Shown here: in pieces, positions 55,019 to 64,000 of the stretch | How positions within the stretch are numbered: position 1 is the stretch's first letter | How the letters are laid out: each line of letters begins with the position of its first letter | Source: an uncultured Gammaproteobacteria bacterium | GTDB taxonomy: Bacteria > Pseudomonadota > Gammaproteobacteria > Pseudomonadales > Pseudohongiellaceae | Length of the DNA: 64,000 bases | NCBI GenBank assembly: GCA_913060975.1 | Contig: CAJXVC010000001.1 | Coordinates: 372,001-436,000 of the forward strand | Direction: 5' to 3' | Translations under genes and position numbers: made by a program | The notes under the pieces: model-generated | The model's input: only the letters and a program-made list of their open reading frames with translations | Told to the model about the DNA's origin: nothing | Database searches by the model: none

Positions 55019-55654
55019 CTAGAGCTGCTGTAGTTCGTAACGCACGACCATCCCTGATAGCTGGAATTGTGCGCGCAGCTCATCAAGATAGTCATCTGCC
55101 ATGGCACGTTCCAGCCAGGGCCCCACATAGATTACCGTTAACTCGCCCTGATCATTGCTCGCGTTGCGGCTATAGGCCTTATAGCCAGAATCCTGCAGTC
55201 GCTGCAGCAAGGCACTGGCATTACTGGCGTCGGAAAATGCCCCCAGCCTGACACTCCACCCTTCAGGCAGACCATCGGCGTTCAATGTTGGTGTTTCGCG
55301 TGTAAAGGCTGGCTGAGACTCCACAACCGCCACTTCATCTGGCGTTTGATCTTCTGGCGCCGCGGCCTCCGGGGCAGCCTCAGCCAAGGTGTCATCAGCT
55401 ACAGTCTCGGCGGGCAGATCCTCTGCCACGAGCGTGTCGTCTTGAGTGACTGTCGTGTTTACTGGTTCATTGATGATGACGGGCCGCGTTGGCATCGGGT
55501 CCGGCATAGGTTGCACGACAGGTGGTTCGGGAATGCGACTGCTTATTGGCACCTGATAGCTGCCATCACCGTCAAAAATAATCGGTAAGAAAATCAATGC
55601 CAGACAAAGCAGGACAATGGCACCGACGATGCGTTGTTTGGTTCCCTGTTTCAA
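55019..55654 (-). CDS. SPOR domain cell-division protein, DedD-like
   Basis: A 211-residue protein with a short cytoplasmic start, one membrane helix (IVGAIVLLCLALIFLPIIF at about 9-27), an acidic Pro/Ala-rich periplasmic linker (about 35-130) and a C-terminal SPOR domain (about 132-208, WSVRLGAFSDASNASALLQR). SPOR domains bind denuded peptidoglycan glycan strands at the septum. Position between folC and cvpA is that of dedD in E. coli, so a non-essential role in cell constriction is likely. It lies 3 bp before cvpA and 66 bp after folC. Confidence 0.9.
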   Translation of the reverse strand: MKQGTKQRIVGAIVLLCLALIFLPIIFDGDGSYQVPISSRIPEPPVVQPMPDPMPTRPVIINEPVNTTVTQDDTLVAEDLPAETVADDTLAEAAPEAAAPEDQTPDEVAVVESQPAFTRETPTLNADGLPEGWSVRLGAFSDASNASALLQRLQDSGYKAYSRNASNDQGELTVIYVGPWLERAMADDYLDELRAQFQLSGMVVRYELQQL

Positions 55655-55720
55655 TCTACCGAATTCCGGGTTGCTTGCATGCAGCAGTGAGTCGAGTTGA
55701 TTGTATGGCTTGGCACTAGG

Positions 55721-57079
55721 CTATTCTGGGTTCGCTTGCGGGGCACTGGCGTGACGAATCTCGGCTACGGTATAGAACGAACCGGTGACCAAAATCAGGT
55801 CATTTTGGTGCGCTCGATGCAATGCCATGTCGTAGGCCTCAGTGACCGTTGGAAAATGCTGTATTTCGGCGTTTGTGACGAGTGCTTCCACTCGTTGTGC
55901 CGCTTCTCGAGCAGGCATACAACGCGCTTCTTCGACCTGCGCAATATACCAGATGTCGACCTCGGATTGTAACGCGATAGTCATGCTTTCCAGATCTTTA
56001 TCTGCCATCACGGCCAGGACCGCAATTATCCTTCCTGTATGCGGCTCCAGCGCCCGTAATTGCTGCAATCGTGACGCCAAACGTGTGGCCCCGCCCGGGT
56101 TGTGGGCCACATCCAAAAGCACCTGTTTGCCTTGCTGCGCATCCAGACGCCGCTCAAAACGCGCCGGAACCGGCACATCGGTGATCTGGTTCAGCACTGC
56201 CGGGCCAGGTAAGCGACCCAGCAGAGCCAACGTTTGCAGGGCGGCGGCCAGATTGTCCGGATGAAAATTGCCAGATGGTAGCTGCGCCTCGAGCCGCTGC
56301 GCAGTATCTCCTCCGGCTTGGCCATACCACGACCAATTTGCGATGCTACTCTGGGCGGATATTGCTTCATTGCCCTGCGTAGAAGATGCCGCCGGGGTTA
56401 AATCAAACTCGCTGCCGATATGATAGAGGTGACTGCCAATGGCCTTGGCGTGCTCTGTGATAGTGGCAGGCAAATCGCGCTCAGAACACACCAGGGGTTT
56501 GCCACCTCTGGCGATGCCCGCTTTTTCAAAGCCAATTACATCACGGTCGTCGCCCAACCAATCCACATGATCGATACTGATACTGGTGATCACCGCGATA
56601 TCGGCATCGACCAGATTGACAGCATCCAGACGCCCGCCAAGCCCGACTTCCAGCACCACCACATCAAGTCCCGATTTGGCGAATAAATAGAAAGCTGCCA
56701 GCGTGGCAAATTCGAAGTAGCTTAGCGAGATGTCACCACGAGCCTGCTCGATGACCGCAAAAGCTTCACACAATTGTGCATCGCCAACGCAGCCACCATC
56801 GATACGAACTCGCTCATTAAAGTGATCAAGATGGGGAGAGGTATAAGCGCCTGTTCTCAGTCCTTGTCGCCGCAGACCAAATTCAATCGCCGCGACAGTG
56901 GAGCCTTTACCGTTGGTACCGCCGACAGTAACGATCTGCGATGCCAGCTTGCCCAGTGCCATTCGGGTAAGGACCGCTTGGCCGCGCTCAAGACCCAGCT
57001 CAATGCTACGCGGATGGACTGACCCGATATAACGCAGCCAATCATCGAGAGAAGCCGCGCTGTCGGGAGTGTCAGTCAT
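55721..57079 (-). CDS. folC: Bifunctional dihydrofolate/folylpolyglutamate synthase
   Basis: A 452-residue Mur-ligase-like enzyme that makes dihydrofolate from dihydropteroate and glutamate, then adds further glutamates to folates. The ATP loop is GGTNGKGST at 53-61. Other conserved segments are [42 protein letters not shown] and DVAHNPGGA in the C-terminal domain. Its start overlaps the accD end by 8 bp. The order accD-folC-SPOR-cvpA-purF is conserved across gammaproteobacteria. Length is slightly above E. coli FolC (422). Confidence 0.94.
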   Translation of the reverse strand: MTDTPDSAASLDDWLRYIGSVHPRSIELGLERGQAVLTRMALGKLASQIVTVGGTNGKGSTVAAIEFGLRRQGLRTGAYTSPHLDHFNERVRIDGGCVGDAQLCEAFAVIEQARGDISLSYFEFATLAAFYLFAKSGLDVVVLEVGLGGRLDAVNLVDADIAVITSISIDHVDWLGDDRDVIGFEKAGIARGGKPLVCSERDLPATITEHAKAIGSHLYHIGSEFDLTPAASSTQGNEAISAQSSIANWSWYGQAGGDTAQRLEAQLPSGNFHPDNLAAALQTLALLGRLPGPAVLNQITDVPVPARFERRLDAQQGKQVLLDVAHNPGGATRLASRLQQLRALEPHTGRIIAVLAVMADKDLESMTIALQSEVDIWYIAQVEEARCMPAREAAQRVEALVTNAEIQHFPTVTEAYDMALHRAHQNDLILVTGSFYTVAEIRHASAPQANPE

Positions 57080-57947
57080 CGGTGCCAGTTTGCTTGTAAT
57101 ACATCAGTTTGGTGAGGATTGCCGCTATACGGTCACGCATTTCCCGGCGATGCACAATCATGTCAATGGCACCGTGCTCCAGCAGGAACTCACTGCGCTG
57201 AAAGCCTTCTGGCAATTTCACGCGTACAGTCTGACGGATGACATCAGGGCCGGTAAAACCAACCAGCGCATTGGGCTCGGCGATATTAATATCGCCCAGC
57301 ATGGCCAAGCTGGCTGAAACCCCGCCATAGACAGGATCGACCAGGACAGATAGATAAGGTAGTGAGTGTTGCTTGAGACGCTCAAGCGCGGCTGAAGTTT
57401 TGGCCATCTGCATCAGAGACACCAGCGCTTCCTGCATACGCGCGCCGCCACTGGTAGAAAAACAGATTAACGGCAGGTTCTCACGAATGCAGGTATTCAC
57501 CGCGCGAATGAATTTTTCACCGACAACGGCGCCCATGGAGCCGCCAATAAAAGCAAACTCGAAAGCGGCCACAACGACAGGGACGTCATTGACGCGACCT
57601 TTCATGACGATCAGTGCGTCTTTCTCACCGGTGCCCTTCTGCGCTGCGCTCAGTCGGTCTTTATAGCGCTTCAGATCCTTGAACTTGAGAATATCAACAG
57701 GTTCAAGATCGGCGCTAAGTTCTGAGCGATGTTCGGCATCAAGAAACAGGTCGAGACGTCGCCGGGCTGTTATGCGCAAATGATGATCGCACTTGGGGCA
57801 AACATCATGATTCTCGGCCAGCGATTTTTGATACAGCATGGCGTCACAGCGTGGGCATTTCTTCCAGACGCCTTCGGGCACCGCGCTGCGCTTGCTCTCG
57901 CTGCCGGGGGTGCTGATGGAGGGTAAAATCTTGTCAATCCAGCTCAA
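57072..57947 (-). CDS. accD: Acetyl-CoA carboxylase carboxyltransferase subunit beta
   Basis: A 291-residue subunit that, with AccA, transfers carboxyl from biotin to acetyl-CoA to form malonyl-CoA. The N-terminal four-cysteine zinc ribbon is C31, C34, C50, C53 ([20 protein letters not shown]). The crotonase-fold core includes [34 protein letters not shown] and [15 protein letters not shown]. In E. coli the zinc ribbon also binds accDA mRNA for autoregulation. It lies 35 bp after trpA and overlaps folC by 8 bp. Confidence 0.95.
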   Translation of the reverse strand: MSWIDKILPSISTPGSESKRSAVPEGVWKKCPRCDAMLYQKSLAENHDVCPKCDHHLRITARRRLDLFLDAEHRSELSADLEPVDILKFKDLKRYKDRLSAAQKGTGEKDALIVMKGRVNDVPVVVAAFEFAFIGGSMGAVVGEKFIRAVNTCIRENLPLICFSTSGGARMQEALVSLMQMAKTSAALERLKQHSLPYLSVLVDPVYGGVSASLAMLGDINIAEPNALVGFTGPDVIRQTVRVKLPEGFQRSEFLLEHGAIDMIVHRREMRDRIAAILTKLMYYKQTGTDD

Positions 57948-57982
57948 ATCTAATCCCTTTTAAATTCAATGAGATATGGGGG

Positions 57983-58801
57983 CTATTCTAGTGTATCGAT
58001 AGCCTGTCTTGCTACCGCTATCACATCAGTAATTTCGCGTAATTGCGCCGTTGTCGGTAATTCACCACGAGTCAGAGTCGCGATACGCTCGACCAGGGCA
58101 CTACCGATGATGACACCATCGGCCAATTTGGCCATTGCCGCAGCACTCGGTCCATCCTTGATACCAAAACCGATCATTACCGGTAACGCCGACAGCGCGC
58201 GTAACTCGGCGATCTTGGTGGCCACCGACTCATGATCAATCAATGCAGCGCCTGTGACGCCCTTGAGCGATACATAATAGAGATAGCCACTGGAGTGCTC
58301 TACGATCGACTTGGCCCGAGCGGGCGTTGTGGTAGGAGCTACCAGATAGATGGTGTCGATATCGGCGGCTCGCAACATGGTATGCAGGGTACTCGACTCT
58401 GCCGGCGGCATATCGACGGTCAGAACCCCATCAATACCGACTTCCAGCGCCGCTTTGACAAATGCCTCATAACCCATGATTTCTATGGGGTTGAGATAGC
58501 CCATCAGCACAATTGGCGTGCTGTCATCCTGCTCTCGAAATCGGGCAACTAACTGCAAGGTATCAGCCAGAGTTGTACCGCCGGCCAATGCCCTTTCCAC
58601 GCCACGCTGTATTACCGGTCCGTCGGATGAAGGGTCGCTGAAAGGAATACCCAGTTCAATGATATCTGCGCCACTGACCACCAGCTCATGCATCAGCGCC
58701 AGCGAGGCATCCGTGTCCGGGTCTCCGGCAACTATATATGGTACGAGTAGTTTGCGAGACTGGCTGGCGGCCTGCTCGCAGACTTTTTGAATTCTGCTCA
58801 T
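57983..58801 (-). CDS. trpA: Tryptophan synthase alpha subunit
   Basis: A 272-residue TIM-barrel subunit that cleaves indole-3-glycerol phosphate to indole and glyceraldehyde-3-phosphate. The catalytic residues E49 (IIELG) and D60 (SDPSSDGP) fall at the E. coli numbers. The loop after E49 reads SDPSSDGP where E. coli has SDPLADGP, which should not affect D60. It follows trpB by 48 bp and precedes accD by 35 bp. In this genome trpF, trpB and trpA form a unit apart from other trp genes, as in pseudomonads, although Pseudomonas itself separates trpF from trpBA. Confidence 0.95.
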   Translation of the reverse strand: MSRIQKVCEQAASQSRKLLVPYIVAGDPDTDASLALMHELVVSGADIIELGIPFSDPSSDGPVIQRGVERALAGGTTLADTLQLVARFREQDDSTPIVLMGYLNPIEIMGYEAFVKAALEVGIDGVLTVDMPPAESSTLHTMLRAADIDTIYLVAPTTTPARAKSIVEHSSGYLYYVSLKGVTGAALIDHESVATKIAELRALSALPVMIGFGIKDGPSAAAMAKLADGVIIGSALVERIATLTRGELPTTAQLREITDVIAVARQAIDTLE

Positions 58802-58849
58802 TTAGTGTTCCTTTTCGAACATCCCTGCCAATGGGCGCAAAAGCGCCAG

Positions 58850-60070
58850 TTACAACTTGATCCCTTCAATGCGGGCAACTGTTTCTATATCCTTGTCCCC
58901 ACGCCCTGACAGATTAATCACCACATGCTGATCTGCGCTCATGCCCGCAGCCAGTTGCAGCGCATAAGCGACTGCATGACTGGATTCCAGCGCTGGAATA
59001 ATTCCCTCCAGGCTAGTGAGCTTGTGAAAAGCATCCATTGCTTCTTTGTCAGTAGCCGAGACATAGTTAACTCGCTTCGAGTCTTTCAACCAGGAATGTT
59101 CCGGACCGACGCCAGGATAGTCGAGGCCTGCAGACACCGAATGTGTCTCCATTATTTGTCCAGCTGGGTCACTCATTAAATAGGTGCGGTTACCATGCAA
59201 TACACCCGGTTTGCCGGCACACAATGGTGCCGCATGTTCATTGGTTTCAATCCCGTGACCACCGGCTTCAACGCCATACATCGCCACGTCAGAGTCTTTC
59301 AAAAACGGATGGAACATGCCTATAGCATTGGAACCACCGCCCACACAAGCCACTAACGCGTCAGGCAAGCGACCAATCTGCTCCAGCGATTGTTCTTTGG
59401 TCTCGCGGCCGATGATGCATTGGAAATCGCGCACCAATTGTGGATAGGGATGGGGGCCTGCAACCGTACCAATAATGTAATAGGTATCATCGACATTGGT
59501 TGCCCAATCTCGAAGCGCTTCGTTCATTGCATCTTTTAATGTTCGCGAGCCTGACTCTACCGCAATCACATTGGCGCCAAGCAACTTCATGCGATACACA
59601 TTTGGCGCCTGACGAACTACGTCTTCTGCGCCCATGTAAACATGGCACTCCAATCCCAATCTTGCTGCAACGGTCGCACTGGCAACGCCATGCTGCCCTG
59701 CTCCGGTTTCTGCAATAAGTCGAGTCTTACCCATACGTTTAGCCAACAATGCCTGACCAATCGTATTGTTAACCTTGTGAGCACCGGTGTGATTAAGATC
59801 TTCGCGCTTCAGATAAATCTGCGCGCCACCGGCATGCTCGGTTAGCCGTTGCGCATGATAAAGCGGTGATGGCCTACCCACATAGTGCTTGAGTTCATAG
59901 TTGTATTCTTCCCAAAACGCAGGATCTTTGGACAGCTCAGCATAAACCTCTGCCAACTCTTCCACAGCAGCGATCAGCGTTTCACCAACGAATATTCCAC
60001 CGTACGGTCCAAAATGACCTTTGCTATCAGGACCATCAAAACCGATATCTTCAAACTCAATCTTGGCCAC
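58850..60070 (-). CDS. trpB: Tryptophan synthase beta subunit
   Basis: A PLP enzyme that condenses indole with serine. The PLP lysine lies in [12 protein letters not shown]99 from the chosen start. Other motifs are [20 protein letters not shown] and [10 protein letters not shown]. The reading frame is open to an ATG at 60127, but I place the start at GTG 60070: a strong AAGGAG (60082-60077) lies six nucleotides before it, and the product is then 406 residues, the usual length. With the upstream ATG the gene would overlap trpF by 71 bp; with the GTG the overlap is only 14 bp. Confidence 0.93.
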   Translation of the reverse strand: MAKIEFEDIGFDGPDSKGHFGPYGGIFVGETLIAAVEELAEVYAELSKDPAFWEEYNYELKHYVGRPSPLYHAQRLTEHAGGAQIYLKREDLNHTGAHKVNNTIGQALLAKRMGKTRLIAETGAGQHGVASATVAARLGLECHVYMGAEDVVRQAPNVYRMKLLGANVIAVESGSRTLKDAMNEALRDWATNVDDTYYIIGTVAGPHPYPQLVRDFQCIIGRETKEQSLEQIGRLPDALVACVGGGSNAIGMFHPFLKDSDVAMYGVEAGGHGIETNEHAAPLCAGKPGVLHGNRTYLMSDPAGQIMETHSVSAGLDYPGVGPEHSWLKDSKRVNYVSATDKEAMDAFHKLTSLEGIIPALESSHAVAYALQLAAGMSADQHVVINLSGRGDKDIETVARIEGIKL

Positions 60071-60692
60071 TACGGGCTCCTTCAATAAATTGCCTGATTC
60101 TTTCATGATCCTTGATTCCCGGACCACTCTCTACTCCAGTACTTACATCAACACCGTCTGGCCTGACAATTCTGACTGCCTCGGCAACATTGTCAGGAGT
60201 CAAGCCACCGGCCAGTACCAAGCGACCGCTAAATGCCTCACGCATTTCTGCTAGCGGCTGCCAGTCGAATGTTTTTCCAGTTCCGCCTGGCGCCTGTTTG
60301 TCGTATTTATCGAGCAAGACAAATTCGGCTGATTGATACAGGTTCGCCAATTCGGCTGCATTCGTATCCGGATCCATATGAATCGCCTTCACATAGGGCC
60401 TGCCGAATGACTCACAGTAGGCAACCGATTCACTGCCATGAAATTGCAGCCAATCAATCATGCCGGTCGCACAGACTTGATCCACCAGCTCACGTTGCGG
60501 ATTGACGAACAGCGCAATGCGCCTGACGGACTCCGGCACTGACGCGAATACTGACGCCAGCTTGTCGCTGGTCATCGCCCTTTTGCTGCCCGGATAGAAC
60601 ACAGCCCCCAATGCATCAGCGCCCAGCTTGACGGCCGCAGCAGCGTCTTCAGCACGAGTAATTCCGCAGATTTTTATCCAGAGTTTTGCCAA
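60057..60692 (-). CDS. trpF: Phosphoribosylanthranilate isomerase
   Basis: A 211-residue TIM-barrel enzyme that isomerises phosphoribosylanthranilate in tryptophan synthesis. The N-terminus [16 protein letters not shown] contains the catalytic cysteine C9; the general acid aspartate lies in a segment near 128 (VLLDKYD), and [10 protein letters not shown] near 158 holds phosphate. It is monofunctional, not fused to trpC as in E. coli. It overlaps the trpB start by 14 bp and follows truA by 49 bp, the order seen in Pseudomonas (truA-trpF-accD) but with trpBA inserted before accD. Confidence 0.94.
   Translation of the reverse strand: MAKLWIKICGITRAEDAAAAVKLGADALGAVFYPGSKRAMTSDKLASVFASVPESVRRIALFVNPQRELVDQVCATGMIDWLQFHGSESVAYCESFGRPYVKAIHMDPDTNAAELANLYQSAEFVLLDKYDKQAPGGTGKTFDWQPLAEMREAFSGRLVLAGGLTPDNVAEAVRIVRPDGVDVSTGVESGPGIKDHERIRQFIEGARSGQD
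60077..60082 (-). promoter_or_regulatory. Ribosome-binding site that fixes the trpB start
   Basis: On the minus strand AAGGAG is followed by six bases and then GTG at 60070. The site lies inside the 3' end of trpF, so trpB is probably coupled to trpF translation. Confidence 0.85.
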
Positions 60693-60741
60693 GGTGGGTA
60701 TGGTCTCGCTACGTCGTTATTCTAACAAAAATCAGGTGTGT

Positions 60742-61587
60742 TCAGCTAATTCTCTCATAGCCGGAGCTGCCGAGCAGTAGCGGCGGCAGATTAAGCTGAA
60801 TCGGAAGTGCAAAGCTGTCTGGATAGGTGACAGACGATAAATACAGACCGTCACCCGGTGCCGTCATACTCGCCTGGGTGCGGTCAGCTTTACCAAGCAA
60901 CTCTCGCATCCAGCCGGCCGGATATTTACCCTGGCCGATGTCCAGCAAAGTGCCCGCGATATTGCGGACCATATGCTGCAAAAACGCGTTGGCAGCGATA
61001 TCCAATACGATATAAGCCCCATACTGGACCACCCGCGCGTGATGCACATTGCGATTTGGCGTTTTTGACTGGCAACCAGCAGCGCGAAACGAACTGAAGT
61101 CACGTTCGCCGAGCAGCATCTGTGCGGCCTCATGCATAGCAGCCACATTCAACTTGCCACGCCAATGCGTCACTTTACCTGCCAGCAATGCTGACGCTGT
61201 GTCGCGCTGCAGTATTACGTAGTGATAACGTCTGGCCGTGGCCGAAAACCGTGCATGAAATTCATCGCTGACTGCGTGCGCCCATAATACCCGAACGCTA
61301 TCGGGTAGCAGGCTGTTAACGCCTTCGGTCCAGGCTTTAATGCCGCGGTCAACAGGTGTATCAAAGTGGACGATTTGACAGGTCGCGTGCACACCAGCAT
61401 CGGTGCGCCCTGCACAGGTCGTAGTAATGGAGGTATCAGCAACCCGTGAGATCGCAGTTTCCAGACTCCCCTGCACGGTTGGCAAGGCCGGTGATGACTG
61501 TTTCTGAAACCCGCTAAAAGCGCTGCCGTCATATTCCAACCCTAACGCTATACGCCGAGCTGGTGTTTGATTAGCTGCTGTGTTCAA
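60742..61587 (-). CDS. truA: tRNA pseudouridine synthase A
   Basis: A 281-residue enzyme that makes pseudouridine at tRNA positions 38-40 in the anticodon arm. The catalytic aspartate is D63 in CAGRTDAGVHA. Further segments are LEYDGSAFSGFQKQ (17-30), FHARFSATARRYHY and FLQHMVRNIAGTLLDIG. It lies between fimV (18-bp gap) and trpF (49-bp gap), a conserved pseudomonad-like neighbourhood. Length is near E. coli TruA (270). Confidence 0.95.
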   Translation of the reverse strand: MNTAANQTPARRIALGLEYDGSAFSGFQKQSSPALPTVQGSLETAISRVADTSITTTCAGRTDAGVHATCQIVHFDTPVDRGIKAWTEGVNSLLPDSVRVLWAHAVSDEFHARFSATARRYHYVILQRDTASALLAGKVTHWRGKLNVAAMHEAAQMLLGERDFSSFRAAGCQSKTPNRNVHHARVVQYGAYIVLDIAANAFLQHMVRNIAGTLLDIGQGKYPAGWMRELLGKADRTQASMTAPGDGLYLSSVTYPDSFALPIQLNLPPLLLGSSGYERIS

Positions 61588-61605
61588 GGTCGGTCAGGAA
61601 CCGAA

Positions 61606-64000
61606 TCAGGATTCGAGATCGATTGAAGTCAGCAGTTTCTCCGCTTCCTTAACCTGATCAGCATTACCTTCTTTGAGGACTTCCTTGAGAATTTCCCTGG
61701 CACCCTCCGCATCACCCATCTTTTGATAGGCATAGGCCAATTCTAACTTGGTCGCCGCTTCATCGTCGTCTGACAATAATTCAACGTCACTGATATCCAG
61801 ATCATCGTCATCAGCCAAAAAGTCCAGATCTTCCAATTCGTCGCTGCTGTCTGTTGCTTTTGACGATTCCGGTTTAGACTCTCCAACCTCACTGACATCT
61901 TCCACTGCATCGAGATCGAAAAATTCATCGGGCTCGTCAGAATTCTTTGTTGCGCTAGCAACTGGCTTATCAGCATCGGAAGCGTCCTCGGCTTCGCTTT
62001 CGTCAATCTCGAATTCACCCAGATCGAAATCAAAGTCATCACTCTCATCCGGCTTGGCAGATGCTTCAGGTGCAGGGGAATCGTCTGCATCGAGCTCAAA
62101 GCTGACTTCATTCTCATTTGACTCAGTGGTAGCACTATCGTCATTGCTTTGGGGCTTATCGATGAAGGTGTCTTCAAGATCGAAATCAAAGGTTTCGAGA
62201 TCGTCAGTTGCGACCTCACTTTCGTCCTTTGGCTTTGCTGCGTCGCTGTCGTCCGAATCCAGATCAAATGCAAATTCGACGCTGTTTTCATCACCAGCTA
62301 CCGGCTCATCCCGACCGGACTCTTGCGCTGGTGTGGACTGAGTAGCGTCCGCGTCATCAGCATTGAATTCGAATGTTTCAATCTCAAGCTCATCAGAGTC
62401 TGACGCACTGTCGTCTTTGACAGACTCATCGTCAGCTGTATCCAGCTCAAAATCGAAGGTTTCGATTTCCAATTCGTCTATATCTTTGCTGTCACCGCTG
62501 GCGAGCTCTGCGGCTTCACTATTGTCAGCATTGGAATCGAGATTATCGCCATCGTCCAAATCAATATCGAGATCATCATCGCTGTCATTATTGGCAGGCA
62601 CCGCACTGCTTTGCTCATCGTCGCCAGAAAGATCAAAGCTCAATTCAAATTCATCGTCATCTTCTGAGCCGGAGTCATCAGCCTCGGCAGACTCATCTGT
62701 CTCTGCTGATGGCTGCGCTTGATCAGCTATTGGTTCTTTGTCGGTATCCTTGTCGGTATCCGCTTTCGGTGCTTCGTTTGTGGCGGCAAGATCCAGGTCG
62801 TCATCGTCGAATGCATCCAGATCAATACCCAGATCATCCAGAAAAGAATCGGTTTCCACGTTTTCCGAAGCAAAGTCAGCACCCGCTTCGGTAGCGTCGC
62901 TAGCGAATTGCTCACGCAGACTGGCAACAACGATATCCAGATCAGGGCGCTCAGCGGCGGCGATCAGCGCGGCCTGTTCTTCAAAACCCGCTTTGTCATT
63001 CTGCTTAACCAGCACTTCGGCCAATTTCAATCGCGTTTCTGCATTGTCCGGATCATCATCCAGCGCGCCACGCAACATTGCATTCGCCTCACCAAACTTG
63101 GCCGCTGCAATCAGTTCGTCTGCTTCGCCGGTGACATCTTCATCATCATCGTTATCGAAATCCAGATCGAAATCGTTGTCACCGTTGCTGGCTGAAATAA
63201 TGTCATCCAGCTCGGAATCCAATTCGTCTTTAGTCAGCTCCTCATCGACAAGTGGATCGCTCTTGGTCACAACTCGCGCATCGGAAACTTCTTCACTAGC
63301 CGCGTCGAATTCCTGCTCGGCTAACTCATCAAGCTCATCATTGGATGTCACTTTGTCAGCACGGTTGCGACGCAGAAGTAATACCACCAGCAGCAAAATA
63401 ACCAGCACGACGGCAAACACCATCATCATGGTGTTACCTGACATGATTCGCATGATGTCATTAACAATGCCACCCGATCGGGCTGCTTGCTGAGCTTCAG
63501 CTTCTGCGGCAGCAATGGCTGCTTGTTGAGCCGCCTCCGCCGCTGCTTGCGCTTCAGCTTCTGCGGCAGCTTCGGCCAATGATTCCTGTAACTGCGCGAG
63601 CTGCAAATCCTGCAGGCGGATAATTTCCTGTGCCGCGGCAATCTGCTCATCCAGTTCGGACATGCGAGATTCGAGTTCTTCGCGCTGCAGACGAGCCCGA
63701 TCAGCTTCTTCTTGCTGCAATGCCAACGTGTTTTCCAGGTCAGCGATGCGTTGATCAAGTTCTTCAAGTTCAGCGTCATCGGCGACACTGCCATTGCCAT
63801 CACTGTCACCAGTGTCCGTGACAACGCTTAACTCGCCCTGCGGTTCGGTGCTATCTGCTTGCTGCGCATCCGCGATTGCAGTCAATGGCTGCAAATCAGC
63901 GAATTGCTGGTTCTGACGATTGATTTCAGAAATGGCCTCTGCGGCAGTAATTTCCTGCACGTCAGTGAGCTGTGGTACCCGCAAAACTTCACCGCTGCGC
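61606..64000 (-). CDS. fimV: FimV-like polar hub protein, 5' end outside the window
   Basis: The gene runs off the right edge; the visible part is about 797 residues. The frame remains open across the last 16 bases (SGEVLRVPQ), so the N-terminal signal and LysM region lie beyond. Visible in order are a coiled-coil region (about 70-150, QQEEADRARLQREELESRMSE), an Ala/Glu-rich stretch, a membrane helix (MMMVFAVVLVILLLVVLLLRR), TPR-like repeats (ANAMLRGALDDDPDNAETRLK), a very acidic Asp/Glu/Ser region of about 330 residues with recurring ELEIETFDFELD-type modules, and the FimV C-terminal domain (AYAYQKMGDAEGAREILKEVL). In Pseudomonas FimV binds peptidoglycan and organises type IV pilus and cAMP signalling at the pole. 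Confidence 0.92.
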   Translation of the reverse strand, partial: RSGEVLRVPQLTDVQEITAAEAISEINRQNQQFADLQPLTAIADAQQADSTEPQGELSVVTDTGDSDGNGSVADDAELEELDQRIADLENTLALQQEEADRARLQREELESRMSELDEQIAAAQEIIRLQDLQLAQLQESLAEAAAEAEAQAAAEAAQQAAIAAAEAEAQQAARSGGIVNDIMRIMSGNTMMMVFAVVLVILLLVVLLLRRNRADKVTSNDELDELAEQEFDAASEEVSDARVVTKSDPLVDEELTKDELDSELDDIISASNGDNDFDLDFDNDDDEDVTGEADELIAAAKFGEANAMLRGALDDDPDNAETRLKLAEVLVKQNDKAGFEEQAALIAAAERPDLDIVVASLREQFASDATEAGADFASENVETDSFLDDLGIDLDAFDDDDLDLAATNEAPKADTDKDTDKEPIADQAQPSAETDESAEADDSGSEDDDEFELSFDLSGDDEQSSAVPANNDSDDDLDIDLDDGDNLDSNADNSEAAELASGDSKDIDELEIETFDFELDTADDESVKDDSASDSDELEIETFEFNADDADATQSTPAQESGRDEPVAGDENSVEFAFDLDSDDSDAAKPKDESEVATDDLETFDFDLEDTFIDKPQSNDDSATTESNENEVSFELDADDSPAPEASAKPDESDDFDFDLGEFEIDESEAEDASDADKPVASATKNSDEPDEFFDLDAVEDVSEVGESKPESSKATDSSDELEDLDFLADDDDLDISDVELLSDDDEAATKLELAYAYQKMGDAEGAREILKEVLKEGNADQVKEAEKLLTSIDLES

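Noticed and set aside
58850-60127. trpB starting at the upstream ATG (425 residues)
   Set aside because: It would overlap trpF by 71 bp; a strong AAGGAG six bases before GTG 60070 and the usual 406-residue length favour the shorter form.
62738-63493. 251-codon Ser-rich frame antisense to fimV
   Set aside because: It mirrors the Asp/Glu-rich codons of fimV on the other strand; no start signal or domain.

Overview
This window reads as core chromosome of a free-living gammaproteobacterium, probably a marine relative of the Pseudomonas/Cellvibrio/Oceanospirillum groups. The evidence is gene content and order: lolCDE-comEC-exbBD-msbA, nagZ/lexA/topA, a large NAD-dependent glutamate dehydrogenase beside a MoxR/Bat operon, and fimV-truA-trpF-trpB-trpA-accD-folC-SPOR-cvpA-purF. 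Base composition looks even. I see no rRNA, tRNA, CRISPR array, prophage or insertion sequence. The species cannot be named from sequence reading alone.

Layout. 1-9018 (minus strand) is an envelope block: lipoprotein export (lolC, lolD, lolE), DNA uptake (comEC), a TonB/Tol-type proton channel (exbB, exbD) and lipid A export (msbA). 9098-9784 is a divergent serine recombinase. 9785-14178 holds a long structured leader and rne, closed by a bidirectional terminator shared with etfBA. 16386-24719 holds a DUF1285 protein and, divergently, a tightly overlapped operon of mnmH with an AddB-like nuclease and an AddA-like helicase-nuclease. 24755-29085 holds hpt, a MscS-type channel, nagZ, a DUF6763 protein and SOS-controlled lexA. 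29633-36303 holds topA, ilvE, tatD, a VanY-type M15 peptidase and a glutaredoxin-like protein. 36386-41242 is gdhB. 41455-52933 contains two MoxR-DUF58 modules facing each other around a SUI1/YciH-like gene: one with DUF4381, two VWA proteins and BatD, the other with a TgpA-type transglutaminase. 52951-64000 is a minus-strand run from fimV (cut by the window edge) to purF.

How the genes work together. The two MoxR-DUF58 sets are probably envelope chaperone or stress modules. The trp, accD, folC, cvpA and purF run supplies tryptophan, fatty acid, folate and purine precursors. lexA, topA and the AddAB-like pair concern DNA topology and repair.

The most unusual feature is in the intergenic DNA. 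Short degenerate tandem arrays, each with its own unit length (8, 10, 13, 14 and 18 bp, plus a 9-bp stop-codon ladder), recur in the window. Several begin 0-5 nt after a stop codon (lolE, the DUF1285 gene, addA-like, lexA). Regulatory DNA read by eye includes a LexA box over the lexA -10 element, promoters for rne, topA and etfBA, and a palindrome inside the spacer of the MoxR/Bat promoter.
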